DNA of 16,073 nt from Actinomycetota bacterium (lineage in GTDB: Bacteria; Actinomycetota; Thermoleophilia; Miltoncostaeales; Miltoncostaeaceae). A program made the translations under genes and the position numbers. The notes beneath the pieces are model-generated. The model saw nothing but the letters and a program-made list of their open reading frames with translations, ran no database searches and had not been told where the DNA came from. The stretch's first letter is position 1. Every line of letters begins with the position of its first letter. Location: positions 1 to 16,073 of the forward strand of contig SYFI01000158.1 of assembly GCA_005800465.1 (NCBI GenBank), in the 5' to 3' direction. Shown piece after piece: positions 1 to 6,874 of this stretch.

Positions 1-40
1 GGGCGGTCTGTTCGATGACCATCGGAATGAGCGGGCTCAT
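1..40 (-). CDS. clpP: ClpP protease subunit, first 13 codons only (cut by window edge)
   Basis: The reverse strand from 40 reads MSPLIPMVIEQTA before the window ends. This matches the usual ClpP N-terminus, where a short L(I/V)PMV(I/V)EQT stretch precedes the RGERAYDIYSRLL region. ClpP is the cytosolic serine protease that forms the degradation chamber of Clp complexes. The ATG at 40..38 overlaps the TGA of the regulator gene upstream (TGA at 39..37) in an ATGA arrangement, so the two are probably translationally coupled. The catalytic Ser, His and Asp lie outside the window. Only 13 residues are visible, so the call rests on that motif and on the ClgR-like neighbour, because ClgR is the known activator of clpP genes in actinobacteria. 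Confidence 0.75.
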   Translation of the reverse strand, partial: MSPLIPMVIEQTA

Positions 41-456
41 GCGGTCGTGACTCCTTCTGTGGTTGATCGGTTCTGGTTCTGCGATGTGAGGAATGCGCCG
101 AAGGCGGCGACCGCGCGGAGGTCCTCCTGGTGCAGGCGTTCCACGGCCCAGTCGATCTCCGCCCGCGGGTCGGGTGCGAACCCGAGCGGGTGGCGGACCG
201 GGCGTGGAGGTGCAGCGCCCAGCGCGATGGCCAGGTCGAGGAAGACCTCGCCCGCCCCGCCACCGACTACGTCGGCGATGCGCTGAAGTGCCCCGAGGGA
301 CGGCTCCTTGAGCCCCCGCTCGACCTCCGAGAGGTGCGCCGGACTCATGCCGGCCCGCTCGGCGGCCTCGCGGAGCGACAGGCCGGACTCCTCACGACGG
401 GCACGAAGTGTCTCCCCGACGAGGTTTCCCACCTGCTGTTCGCTCTGAGCGTACAT
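37..456 (-). CDS. clgR: ClgR-like XRE-family transcriptional regulator
   Basis: A 139-residue protein from the ATG at 456 with one Cro/C1-type helix-turn-helix in its N-terminal half (LRARREESGLSLREAAERA followed by MSPAHLSEVERGLKEPS). This pattern, including LSEVERG.KEPS, is typical of ClgR/PopR regulators that control clpP and other protein-quality genes in actinobacteria. The C-terminal half (APDPRAEIDWAVERL onward) is not a domain I recognise. It overlaps clpP by 4 nt, which supports the ClgR assignment. The start is uncertain. GTG at 462 adds two residues, and GTG at 432 (MGNLVGETLR) would give an N-terminus of the length usual for ClgR. No clear Shine-Dalgarno precedes any of the three. 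Paired CGCT-N3-AGCG boxes lie across these candidates, suggesting autoregulation. Confidence 0.82.
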   Translation of the reverse strand: MYAQSEQQVGNLVGETLRARREESGLSLREAAERAGMSPAHLSEVERGLKEPSLGALQRIADVVGGGAGEVFLDLAIALGAAPPRPVRHPLGFAPDPRAEIDWAVERLHQEDLRAVAAFGAFLTSQNQNRSTTEGVTTA

Positions 457-473
457 ATGCACGCTGAAAGCGT
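438..473. promoter_or_regulatory. Paired ClgR-like operator boxes at the clgR start
   Basis: Two inverted repeats of the form CGCT-N3-AGCG lie at 441-451 and 462-472, with centres exactly 21 bp apart, or about two helical turns. The second extends to ACGCT-GAA-AGCGT (461-473). The first, read on the plus strand from 438, is GTTCGC-TCTGA-GCG, which fits the GTTCGC-N5-GCG consensus I recall for the Streptomyces ClgR box. On the minus strand both read TACGCT-NNN-AGCG, so each also carries a TANNNT hexamer. The upstream one (474..469) lies 6 nt before the GTG at 462 and could be a leaderless -10. Binding by the encoded regulator is inferred. Confidence 0.6.
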
Positions 474-480
474 ATCGCGG

Positions 481-831
481 TTACCTACGAATGCGACCTG
501 AGATCCGTTCGATGAGACCCTCGATCCCGCCCGCTGGATCCGGCGGGCGCTGCCCGGGCGCCGGCGGCAACTGGGCGCGGCGCTCGTGTTCGCGGTCGCG
601 CGGCCCCAGCCACGTGCGCTCCATGATGATCATCACTGTCGTGGCAGCCACAGTGGCAAGGAGGAGCGATGCGATGGCGCCCTGCTTAAACACCCCGGGC
701 ACAATGACCAGCGCCGGTATCCACACGATTGCAAACACCAGCATGCCCCTGCCCACTTTGCGAGTGAGGCGCGCCTGGCTGTCGTACACAGCCCGTACCG
801 GGGTATTATCTGCGTCGCGTTGGTGGCTCAT
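481..831 (-). CDS. Small two-span membrane protein of unknown function
   Basis: This is a 116-residue protein I do not recognise. It has a charged, hydrophilic N-terminus (1-29), two adjacent hydrophobic segments at about 30-48 (MLVFAIVWIPALVIVPGVF) and 51-70 (AIASLLLATVAATTVMIIM), and a long basic, proline-rich C-terminal tail ending in ISGRIRR. The short link between the spans suggests a helical hairpin with both ends on the same side of the membrane, probably cytoplasmic given the basic residues. Its ATG (831..829) shares one base with the stop of the phosphatase gene (TGATG), so it is very likely co-translated with it. The stop at 481 leaves only 18-24 nt before the clgR start. Nothing links it directly to proteolysis except position. 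Confidence 0.75.
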   Translation of the reverse strand: MSHQRDADNTPVRAVYDSQARLTRKVGRGMLVFAIVWIPALVIVPGVFKQGAIASLLLATVAATTVMIIMERTWLGPRDREHERRAQLPPAPGQRPPDPAGGIEGLIERISGRIRR

Positions 832-1634
832 CAGCGGCGCCCTGCCTCCAGCCCCCCGCGCGTGGCGGCCACCAGATCATCCACGTCCTCGGGCACGCGG
901 GCGATGGAGAATGCGCCCCGCCAGTCCATGGTGAGGGGCGCATCAAGCGGCGCGCCGTCCTCGTCGACAACGATCACCCCGCACTCGGCGGCGATGAGTG
1001 CGGCTGCGGCGATATCCACGATGCGTCCCGGTCGCAATACGGCCAGGCCATCAAGGCGGCCGAGCGCCACATAGGCCATCGACAGCGCGAGTGAGCCGAG
1101 GCTGCGGATACGGCTCACATGCGCGAGGTGAGGCATGGCGCCGGCAAGGCGGCGTGGCGATGCACCCTCCACCACAGCCAGCCACAGGCCGCGGTAGGGG
1201 CGCTCGATGCGCGGCATGCCATTGATACGCACCCCCTGCCCCCGCACGGCGACGATGGTTTCACCAGTACTCAGGTGCCTGAGTAACGCAATGCGCACGT
1301 CCGATAGCCGCGGGCCGTCGGAGACCGCGATGGAGATGCAGAACTCCGGGAGTCCGCGGCGGGAGTTACGGCTGCCGTCGATCGGGTCCACCACCACCAG
1401 CGCGCCATCACCATCAAATGATCTGGTGCCGAGGTCCTCGCTGATGAGGTCAAACCGCACGCCGTCGGCACGTGACTGCTCCAGCACCTCAACGATTGCC
1501 GCCTCAGCATCGCGGTCGATCACCAGAGTGGTGTCGCCCCCCTTCCCCCGCCCTACCTCGGTGCCGCGCTCGTCGGGCGGGATCGCGGCCACTGCCGCGG
1601 ATGCCCGATCGGCCGCCCGCGTGACGATGTCCAC
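831..1634 (-). CDS. Inositol monophosphatase-family phosphatase
   Basis: A 267-residue Mg-dependent sugar or inositol phosphatase of the IMPase/FBPase superfamily. From the GTG at 1634, the metal-binding signature is E66 (in LISEDLG), D83-P-I-D86-G (DPIDGSRNSRRGLP) and D207 (VDIAAAALIAAECG, the usual WDxAAG position with Val for Trp). GSLALSMAYVALGRLDG (180-196) is the typical substrate-side segment. The full set of metal ligands suggests it is active. The substrate (inositol phosphate, fructose-1,6-bisphosphate, histidinol phosphate or PAP) cannot be read from the sequence. An open frame continues upstream to 1835 but overlaps the DUF1015 gene and has shadow-like composition, so I placed the start at GTG 1634, 19 nt after the DUF1015 stop. 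No strong ribosome site supports that choice. Confidence 0.85.
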   Translation of the reverse strand: MDIVTRAADRASAAVAAIPPDERGTEVGRGKGGDTTLVIDRDAEAAIVEVLEQSRADGVRFDLISEDLGTRSFDGDGALVVVDPIDGSRNSRRGLPEFCISIAVSDGPRLSDVRIALLRHLSTGETIVAVRGQGVRINGMPRIERPYRGLWLAVVEGASPRRLAGAMPHLAHVSRIRSLGSLALSMAYVALGRLDGLAVLRPGRIVDIAAAALIAAECGVIVVDEDGAPLDAPLTMDWRGAFSIARVPEDVDDLVAATRGGLEAGRR

Positions 1635-1653
1635 CCAGGCGGCGTCGCCGGGG

Positions 1654-2895
1654 TCAGTCGGCCAGGGGCTGGAAGGCAACGCCTGAGAGGATTTTGGGAA
1701 AGAAATAGGTGGACTTCTGGGGCATGACGCCGCCCTCGTCGGCCACAGCCGCCACCTGATCGGTGGGGATGTGGCGCACGATGAGCGCGGCCTTGGCGCG
1801 GCCGGACCGCACGGTGTCCCATGCGTCCTGGGCATCCTTGGTGTACGTGAGGATCCCCTCGTGGGCCAGATGGGCCTGATCGCCGCCGAATGCCGTCACC
1901 AGCAGGTCGCGCTCCAGCACGGCGAGGTCAAGCCGCTCGGCTGCCGCCGTACCCCTGCGACGGGTGGTCAGCAGCATTGCCCTGTCGGCGAGCACCAGAC
2001 CTGCGGCCACAAGGTCGGCGGGCGCGGAGTCAAGCGCCGCCTGCAGCACGGCCAGATCGTTGTCGAGCGGCGTCACATCCAGAAGACTCTCGGCCCCGTC
2101 CGGCCACTCATTCAGCACGCGATGAGTGGGCAGCACCACCAGGCCGTCGTCGTTGAGCGAGGTGAGGCCCATCAGCACGAAGTCGTATGGGCGCTCATCA
2201 TCCCCGTCGCCATCCTCGGCCCGGTGCTCGTCGCGGTAGGCCAGAGCCGTCTCGTATCGGTGGTGGCCATCGGCAATGAGGATCCACCTTCCCTTAAGGG
2301 CTTCCTCGATGGCGGCAAGGCGTGCGGGATCGTGAATGGTCCACAGGCGGTGGACGGTGCCGTCGTCATCGGTGATCACTGCCTCGGGCTCACCGGTGAT
2401 GGCCGCTGCCGTCCAGGCGTCGCCGGCCGGATCGGGGTATAGGCCGAACACGGGCGAGAGTTGCACCTTGGTGGCGTTCATCAGCCGCAGGCGCTCTTCC
2501 TTAGGGCCTGCATGCGTGCGCTCGTGCGGACGCACCACACGGGTTTCGTACGGCTCGGCACCCACGGCGGCCACCAGGGTCTTGCGGGTTCGGTGGCTGC
2601 CATCGGGCAGGTCGAACTCCTGGGTCCAGGCGATCATCACCGGGTCGTCGTAGCGCTTCAGCACGCCGCGCTCGGTCCAGTCGGCGATGGTGGCGGCCAC
2701 TGTCTCATAGGGGAGACTCGGCAGGTCAATGCCCACCACGTTCCACTGGTTACGCGATGCCAGCTCGTCCCGGTACTCGGGGCCGATGATGTCGTATGGA
2801 GGCGCCACGAGGGTCTGCATGTCTCCGGCCACGGCGGGGTCGAAGACCAGTGCTCGGAAGGGGCGCACGCGGGCCCCGCGGAAGTCGTCAGTCAC
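1654..2895 (-). CDS. DUF1015 family protein
   Basis: A 413-residue protein whose conserved blocks match DUF1015 (PF06245): VRPFRALVFDP near the N-terminus, LVAPPYDIIGPE, HERTHAGPKEERLRL, LSPVFGLYPDP, the hallmark IADGHHRYETALAYRDEH (D209, H211, H212, Y214) and LPTHRVL. The family is cytosolic and common in bacteria. The DGHHRYETA motif looks like an active or metal site, but no reaction is firmly established to my knowledge. I chose the GTG at 2895 because it precedes RPFRALVFDP by 9 residues and has a TAGTGT hexamer 8 nt upstream, as in leaderless actinobacterial promoters. The open frame running on to 3081 passes through the palindrome and is not credible as coding. It heads the phosphatase, membrane protein, clgR and clpP cluster. 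Confidence 0.88.
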   Translation of the reverse strand: MTDDFRGARVRPFRALVFDPAVAGDMQTLVAPPYDIIGPEYRDELASRNQWNVVGIDLPSLPYETVAATIADWTERGVLKRYDDPVMIAWTQEFDLPDGSHRTRKTLVAAVGAEPYETRVVRPHERTHAGPKEERLRLMNATKVQLSPVFGLYPDPAGDAWTAAAITGEPEAVITDDDGTVHRLWTIHDPARLAAIEEALKGRWILIADGHHRYETALAYRDEHRAEDGDGDDERPYDFVLMGLTSLNDDGLVVLPTHRVLNEWPDGAESLLDVTPLDNDLAVLQAALDSAPADLVAAGLVLADRAMLLTTRRRGTAAAERLDLAVLERDLLVTAFGGDQAHLAHEGILTYTKDAQDAWDTVRSGRAKAALIVRHIPTDQVAAVADEGGVMPQKSTYFFPKILSGVAFQPLAD

Positions 2896-2903
2896 GTGAA
2901 GGC

Positions 2904-2909
2904 ACACTA
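2904..2909 (-). promoter_or_regulatory. Putative leaderless -10 element for the DUF1015 operon
   Basis: The minus strand reads TAGTGT at 2909..2904, followed by 8 nt and then the GTG start of DUF1015 at 2895. A TANNNT hexamer 6-8 nt before a start codon is the common signature of leaderless transcripts in actinobacteria. No convincing -35 hexamer is visible about 17 nt upstream, and there is no Shine-Dalgarno, which fits a leaderless message. Confidence 0.45.
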
Positions 2910-2932
2910 CCGGTCGCACCCCCAATCGTTCC

Positions 2933-2992
2933 GCACACTTCTGACACAGCGACTGACCCCGGGTGGGGTCAGTCGCTGTGTCAGAAGTGTGC
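2933..2992. repeat. Perfect 28-bp inverted repeat with 4-nt loop
   Basis: The left arm at 2933-2960 and right arm at 2965-2992 are exact reverse complements around a GGGT loop (2961-2964). The arms begin GCACACTTCTGACACAG and end CGACTGACCCC. Each arm contains CTGAC twice, 12 nt apart. The element fills the middle of the divergent gap between DUF1015 and the helicase. There is no T-run on either side, so it is not a standard intrinsic terminator. It could be a REP or MITE-type element, a cruciform or a two-fold protein-binding site. The gap (2896-3024) otherwise holds only the putative promoters. Confidence 0.93.
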
Positions 2993-3024
2993 CGGTGCCC
3001 GAGGCGTCCGCCTTGGTGCTTACG

Positions 3025-5982
3025 ATGTCTCGTCCTGTGTTGACGGACCTCACACCCGCGCAGCGCGACGCGGTCATTCACCCCGGCGGGCCCATGCTGG
3101 TGCTCGCGGGTGCTGGCGCGGGCAAGACCCGGGTGCTGTGCAGGCGGCTTGCCTGGCTGGTGTCGGAGGGGGCTGACCCGGGCGAGATCCTGGCGCTCAC
3201 GTTCAGCGCCAAGGCCGCTGCAGAACTACGCGAGCGCGCCGAGGACATGATCCCCGACAGCCACGAGACGCTGCGGGTCACCACCTTTCATTCGTATGCG
3301 CTCGACCTGGTGCGGTCGCTCGGCACCGACCGCGATCTGGCGCCGGTGCTCAGGTCGGTGGGCACCGAGGAGCGCGTGCTGGTGCTGCTGGAGCGCCTTC
3401 CGGATCTGGGCCTGAGCGAGAACGACCTGCGAAGCGACCCGGTCGGCGTGGTGCGCGGCTTGATTGAGCGCATTGACCGCTGCCGCGACGAGCGGGTTGA
3501 CCCGGAGCGCTACGCATCGTGGGCCGATGCCGCACTGAAGGGTGCACGCGGCGGGCGCGAGGCTGCCGACGCCCGCAAAGAGGTGGAGTTCGCCCGGGTG
3601 TTCGGGCTGCACGATGCCTGGCTTGCCGAGCGGGGGCTTGAGGACTTTGGCCGGCAGATCACCCGGGCGCTCGACCTGCTGTCGTCCCACCACGACCTGT
3701 TGGAGATCGCCCGCGAGCGTGCCCGTCACGTGATGGTGGATGAGTTCCAGGACACCAACCATGCGCAGGCCGAACTCCTGTACGTGGTGACGGGCAGCGC
3801 CCAGAGTCTGGTGGTGGTGGGCGATGACGACCAGGGCATCTACCGCTTCCGCGGGGCATCGGCCAAGAACATGGCCGACTTCCGCATCAGATTCCCTGAG
3901 GCACCCATCGTGCGGCTCGAACTGAACCACCGGTCCACCCAGAGCATCCTCGATGCCGCGCACGCGGTGGTGGCACCCATCGTGCTGCGCGAGCCCAAGG
4001 TGCTGAAGGCGCTGCCGGGGGCGACGGGCCCGGCCCCCGAATTCTGGGAGGCGCCCGACCCTGCCGGGCAGGCACGCGCGGTGGCCGCCGAGATTCTCCG
4101 CCTGGCCGAGGAGGGCACCCCGTACGAGGAGATGGCCGTGCTCATGCGCGCCATCCGCACCGAGGGGCGTCCGGTGGTGGCCGAATTGGAGCAGGTGGGT
4201 ATTCCGCATCAGGTGCACGGCGGCACCGACCTATTCGACCGGCGTGAGGTACGCCTCGCACTTGGGTGGTTGCGGGCGGTGACCGATCCCACCGACGCGG
4301 TGGCGCACCTGCGCGTGGCAGCTGACCCGTCGATGGGCCTGCCATGGGCGCCATCTGCCCAGTTAGTGGCCGAGGCCACCAAAGAGGGGCGGCACATCAG
4401 TGGTCCGCTCGCCGCATTGGGTGACGACGGGCATGCCGCCCAACTGCTTGAGGAACTGTGCCGGGCCGCCGCTGGTGATACAGCGCTGAACCTTGTGCGT
4501 GAGGTGCTTGACCGCACCGGCATCCGCACGCGGGCGCTGGCGCTTGGTGGGGCAGAGGGGTCCGCGCGTCTTGCCGACCTGCGCGCGCTGGAGCGCCTGG
4601 CGGGGGAGATCGTGGAACTGCACCCCGGCATCGAGGCACCGGATCTGGTGAAGCGCCTGGACGGCCTCGCGGCTGTTGGCTACCGGGCCAGCGGCGGTCT
4701 GCCTGATCGCCTGGGTGTGCAGGTGATGACCATCCACCAGAGCAAGGGTCTGGAGTTCGACGTGGTGTTTGTGCTGGGCATGACCCAGTTCAACTTCCCC
4801 GGTCGCGAGCGCAACCGCAGCGACATCCCCGATGCCCTGCTGCCCGAGGCCCTGCCCCGCGGTCGCGACGCGCACCTGGCTGAGCAGCGCCGCCTCGCAT
4901 ATGTGGCCATGACCCGCGCGCGCACACACCTGTACCTGAGCGGCTTTCGCACATCCAACGCCGGCTACCCGCAGAAGCCGTCCGAGTTCATCCGTGAGGC
5001 CCGCACCGCACTCAGCGATCCACCATTCATCGAAGTGGGCGAGGCGCCCGACCGTGCGGTGCTGGAGGCGGTGGGGCAGACCCGCGCGAGGCTGGAAGAC
5101 GCCGTGCTGCGCGCAGCCGAGGCCAAGGCGGAGGGCAACGCGCAGGCCGATGCCCTGGCGGACGCGGCTGCTGTGGCCGCCCGGGCGCTGGTGCTGGCTC
5201 GCGCAGACGTGCTGGCCGGCCCGGTGGCGGTGGAGGCACCCACGGTGGCCGCGCGAATCCCGCGCCCGGGTGTCACGCTGAGCCCCACCGATATCGCTCG
5301 CTACATCAACTGTCCCCTTGCCTACAGGTACGCCAGCGTCGACAATGTGCCGCCGAAGTGGGACCCGAACCGCGCGGTGGGCAATGCCCTTCACGCGACG
5401 CTCGAGGCCCAGTACCGCATCGACTCCACTCCGGGCGGACCCGACAAGGTCATCGCCCGGTTTGCGGTGGAGATGGACCGGCGCGGGGCGTCGCGCACCG
5501 CCGTGGGCATCCAGGCAATGGAGCGCGCGCGCAAGTTCATCCCCGGGTACGTGGAGCGCGTCGTCAAGTCGGGCGTGCGGCCGGTGGGAGTGGAGCGGGC
5601 ATTCACGCTGAAGGTGGGCCCGCACGTCATTCACGGCCGAATTGACCGTATCGACAGCCACCCCGCGGGCGGTCACCAGTTGGTGGATTACAAGAGCGGT
5701 CGGAAGCCGTTGAGGGAGACCGATGCCGGGCATCTGGTGCTGGTGACCTACATCGAGGGGGCCAAGGCGGCATGGGCAATCGAACCCCGGGGCGCGGTGC
5801 TCGAGTACATCCTCGATGGCGGGTACACGCCGGTGCACCCCGATGGGCAGGAACGCGCGGAGGCCATGGAGCGCATCCGCGACGTGGCCGATGGCATCTC
5901 GGCGGGCGAGTTCGACGCCAACCCGGGCTGGGCATGCCGTACGTGCGACTTCAACCTCATCTGCCCCGCACAGGATCGTTAG
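3025..5982 (+). CDS. UvrD/PcrA-type helicase fused to Fe-S PD-(D/E)XK nuclease
   Basis: A 985-residue superfamily 1A helicase-nuclease. Helicase motifs in order: Q motif (LTPAQRDAV, 9-17), Walker A AGAGAGKT (28-35), motif II DEFQD (239-243), motif III GDDDQGIYRFRGA (266-278), motif V region VMTIHQSKGLEF (567-578) and motif VI RRLAYVAMTRAR (622-633). The C-terminal nuclease has GRIDRID (D874, D877), LVDYKSG (D888, K890) and four cysteines (C763, C971, C974, C980) placed as in the AddB/AdnA/AdnB Fe-S nuclease domain. It is expected to unwind and cut DNA ends in double-strand-break processing or recombination. Length and layout are close to one AdnAB subunit, but no partner subunit is visible here. 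The ATG at 3025 was chosen because it lies just before the Q motif. GTG at 3037 is a leaderless alternative behind TACGAT (3021-3026). Confidence 0.93.
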   Translation: MSRPVLTDLTPAQRDAVIHPGGPMLVLAGAGAGKTRVLCRRLAWLVSEGADPGEILALTFSAKAAAELRERAEDMIPDSHETLRVTTFHSYALDLVRSLGTDRDLAPVLRSVGTEERVLVLLERLPDLGLSENDLRSDPVGVVRGLIERIDRCRDERVDPERYASWADAALKGARGGREAADARKEVEFARVFGLHDAWLAERGLEDFGRQITRALDLLSSHHDLLEIARERARHVMVDEFQDTNHAQAELLYVVTGSAQSLVVVGDDDQGIYRFRGASAKNMADFRIRFPEAPIVRLELNHRSTQSILDAAHAVVAPIVLREPKVLKALPGATGPAPEFWEAPDPAGQARAVAAEILRLAEEGTPYEEMAVLMRAIRTEGRPVVAELEQVGIPHQVHGGTDLFDRREVRLALGWLRAVTDPTDAVAHLRVAADPSMGLPWAPSAQLVAEATKEGRHISGPLAALGDDGHAAQLLEELCRAAAGDTALNLVREVLDRTGIRTRALALGGAEGSARLADLRALERLAGEIVELHPGIEAPDLVKRLDGLAAVGYRASGGLPDRLGVQVMTIHQSKGLEFDVVFVLGMTQFNFPGRERNRSDIPDALLPEALPRGRDAHLAEQRRLAYVAMTRARTHLYLSGFRTSNAGYPQKPSEFIREARTALSDPPFIEVGEAPDRAVLEAVGQTRARLEDAVLRAAEAKAEGNAQADALADAAAVAARALVLARADVLAGPVAVEAPTVAARIPRPGVTLSPTDIARYINCPLAYRYASVDNVPPKWDPNRAVGNALHATLEAQYRIDSTPGGPDKVIARFAVEMDRRGASRTAVGIQAMERARKFIPGYVERVVKSGVRPVGVERAFTLKVGPHVIHGRIDRIDSHPAGGHQLVDYKSGRKPLRETDAGHLVLVTYIEGAKAAWAIEPRGAVLEYILDGGYTPVHPDGQERAEAMERIRDVADGISAGEFDANPGWACRTCDFNLICPAQDR

Positions 5983-5992
5983 GGTCAGGGCG

Positions 5993-6862
5993 ATGACCAC
6001 TCTGGAACCAGGCCGCCCCGTTGAGGGAGTGTTCGCTGTGAGGCGCAAGGAGCGCCGCATGTCGCGAAAGGGCTCGCCGTATCTGGCGCTCACCCTTGGT
6101 GATGCCACCGGCACCATCTCTGCAGTCATCTTCGATGAAGCCGATTGGTTTGCCGGGCAGTTTGAAGAGGGCGACCGGGTCCGGGTGACCGGCGAGGTGA
6201 CCGCCCGCGGCGGCAAGAGCGTGCTGCGGGTGCGGTCGCTGCGCCCGGCCGAGGCTGCTGATCAGGATGTTGACCTGCTGCCGAAGAGCCATCGCGACCC
6301 TGAGGACATGTTCGGGTTCGTGCTGGGGCTGGCAGATGAGGTGATCGACCCCGGCCTGCGGGACGTACTGCAGGCCTTCGCGGACGACGCGGAGCTGGCA
6401 CAGATGTGGCGCACCGTGCCGTGCACCCGCAATGGGCATCACGCGTACCTGGGCGGGTTGATCGAGCACAGCGTTGGCGTGGCCATGCTGTGCCAGAGCC
6501 TGTGCACCTGGCATCCGCGCGTGGACAGCGACCTGCTGGTGACTGCCGCCCTGTTGCACGACATCGGCGACGTGAGGTGCTTTGTGGTGGGCGAGGCCAC
6601 GGTTGACCAGACCGAGGAGGGACGCATGTTGGGCCACTTGGTCATCGGCCAGCAGATGGTTGATGAGGTGTCGCGCCAGGTGGGTCTTGCCGCCGACCGC
6701 CGACTGGCGCTGCTGCATGTGATCGGCTGGCACCACGGTCCACCGCCCGGCGCACACATCAGCGGGGCATCGCCTGAGGCCATCGCGCTGTGGCGTGCCA
6801 ATGCAATGGAGGCGGGAGTGAAGGCCCGGCTCGAGGGCGCGAGCACTCTCGACGAGGCCTAG
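5993..6862 (+). CDS. OB-fold plus HD-domain protein, YhaM-like 3'-5' exonuclease
   Basis: A 289-residue protein with an N-terminal OB-fold nucleic-acid-binding domain (about 8-84: YLALTLGDATGTISAVIFDEAD then GDRVRVTGEVTARGGK) and a C-terminal HD metal-dependent domain. The HD ligands appear at H159 (GGLIEHSVGVA), H189-D190 (ALLHDIGD), H215 (GHLVIGQQMVD) and H242/H247 (LHVIGWHHG). The OB-plus-HD order and 3' tail match YhaM/CBF1-type 3'-5' exoribonucleases, which also act on single-stranded DNA. The tail, usually an EAxxLHxxDxxDA segment, reads EAIALWRANAMEAGVKA here, so the usual acidic residues differ. The ATG is 10 nt after the helicase stop, so the two are probably one operon and may act on the same substrates. 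It converges with the YchF-like gene, 12 nt away. Confidence 0.85.
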   Translation: MTTLEPGRPVEGVFAVRRKERRMSRKGSPYLALTLGDATGTISAVIFDEADWFAGQFEEGDRVRVTGEVTARGGKSVLRVRSLRPAEAADQDVDLLPKSHRDPEDMFGFVLGLADEVIDPGLRDVLQAFADDAELAQMWRTVPCTRNGHHAYLGGLIEHSVGVAMLCQSLCTWHPRVDSDLLVTAALLHDIGDVRCFVVGEATVDQTEEGRMLGHLVIGQQMVDEVSRQVGLAADRRLALLHVIGWHHGPPPGAHISGASPEAIALWRANAMEAGVKARLEGASTLDEA

Positions 6863-6874
6863 GCAGCGGGTGGT

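Noticed and set aside
1635..1835. N-terminal extension of the phosphatase
   Set aside because: It overlaps the DUF1015 coding end and is Pro/Ser/Arg rich without IMPase features.
2461..3024. Upstream extension of the helicase frame
   Set aside because: It runs antisense through DUF1015 and the palindrome. The Q motif begins right after 3025.
2896..3081. N-terminal extension of DUF1015 through the palindrome
   Set aside because: The conserved family N-terminus begins just after 2895, and the extension is only the palindrome translated. Both strands even give the same CQKCA peptide from it.
3226..4218. A 330-codon open frame on the minus strand within the helicase
   Set aside because: Same reason: the opposite-strand shadow of conserved coding, with no recognisable domain.
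4363..6216. A 617-codon open frame on the minus strand opposite the helicase
   Set aside because: It is antisense to a gene with all helicase and nuclease motifs. Its residue make-up (His, Arg, Ala, Gly rich, no domain pattern) is that of a GC-rich shadow frame.
6863..6874. Terminator between the convergent HD-protein and YchF-like genes
   Set aside because: The gap is only 12 nt and I saw no stem-loop with a T-run there.
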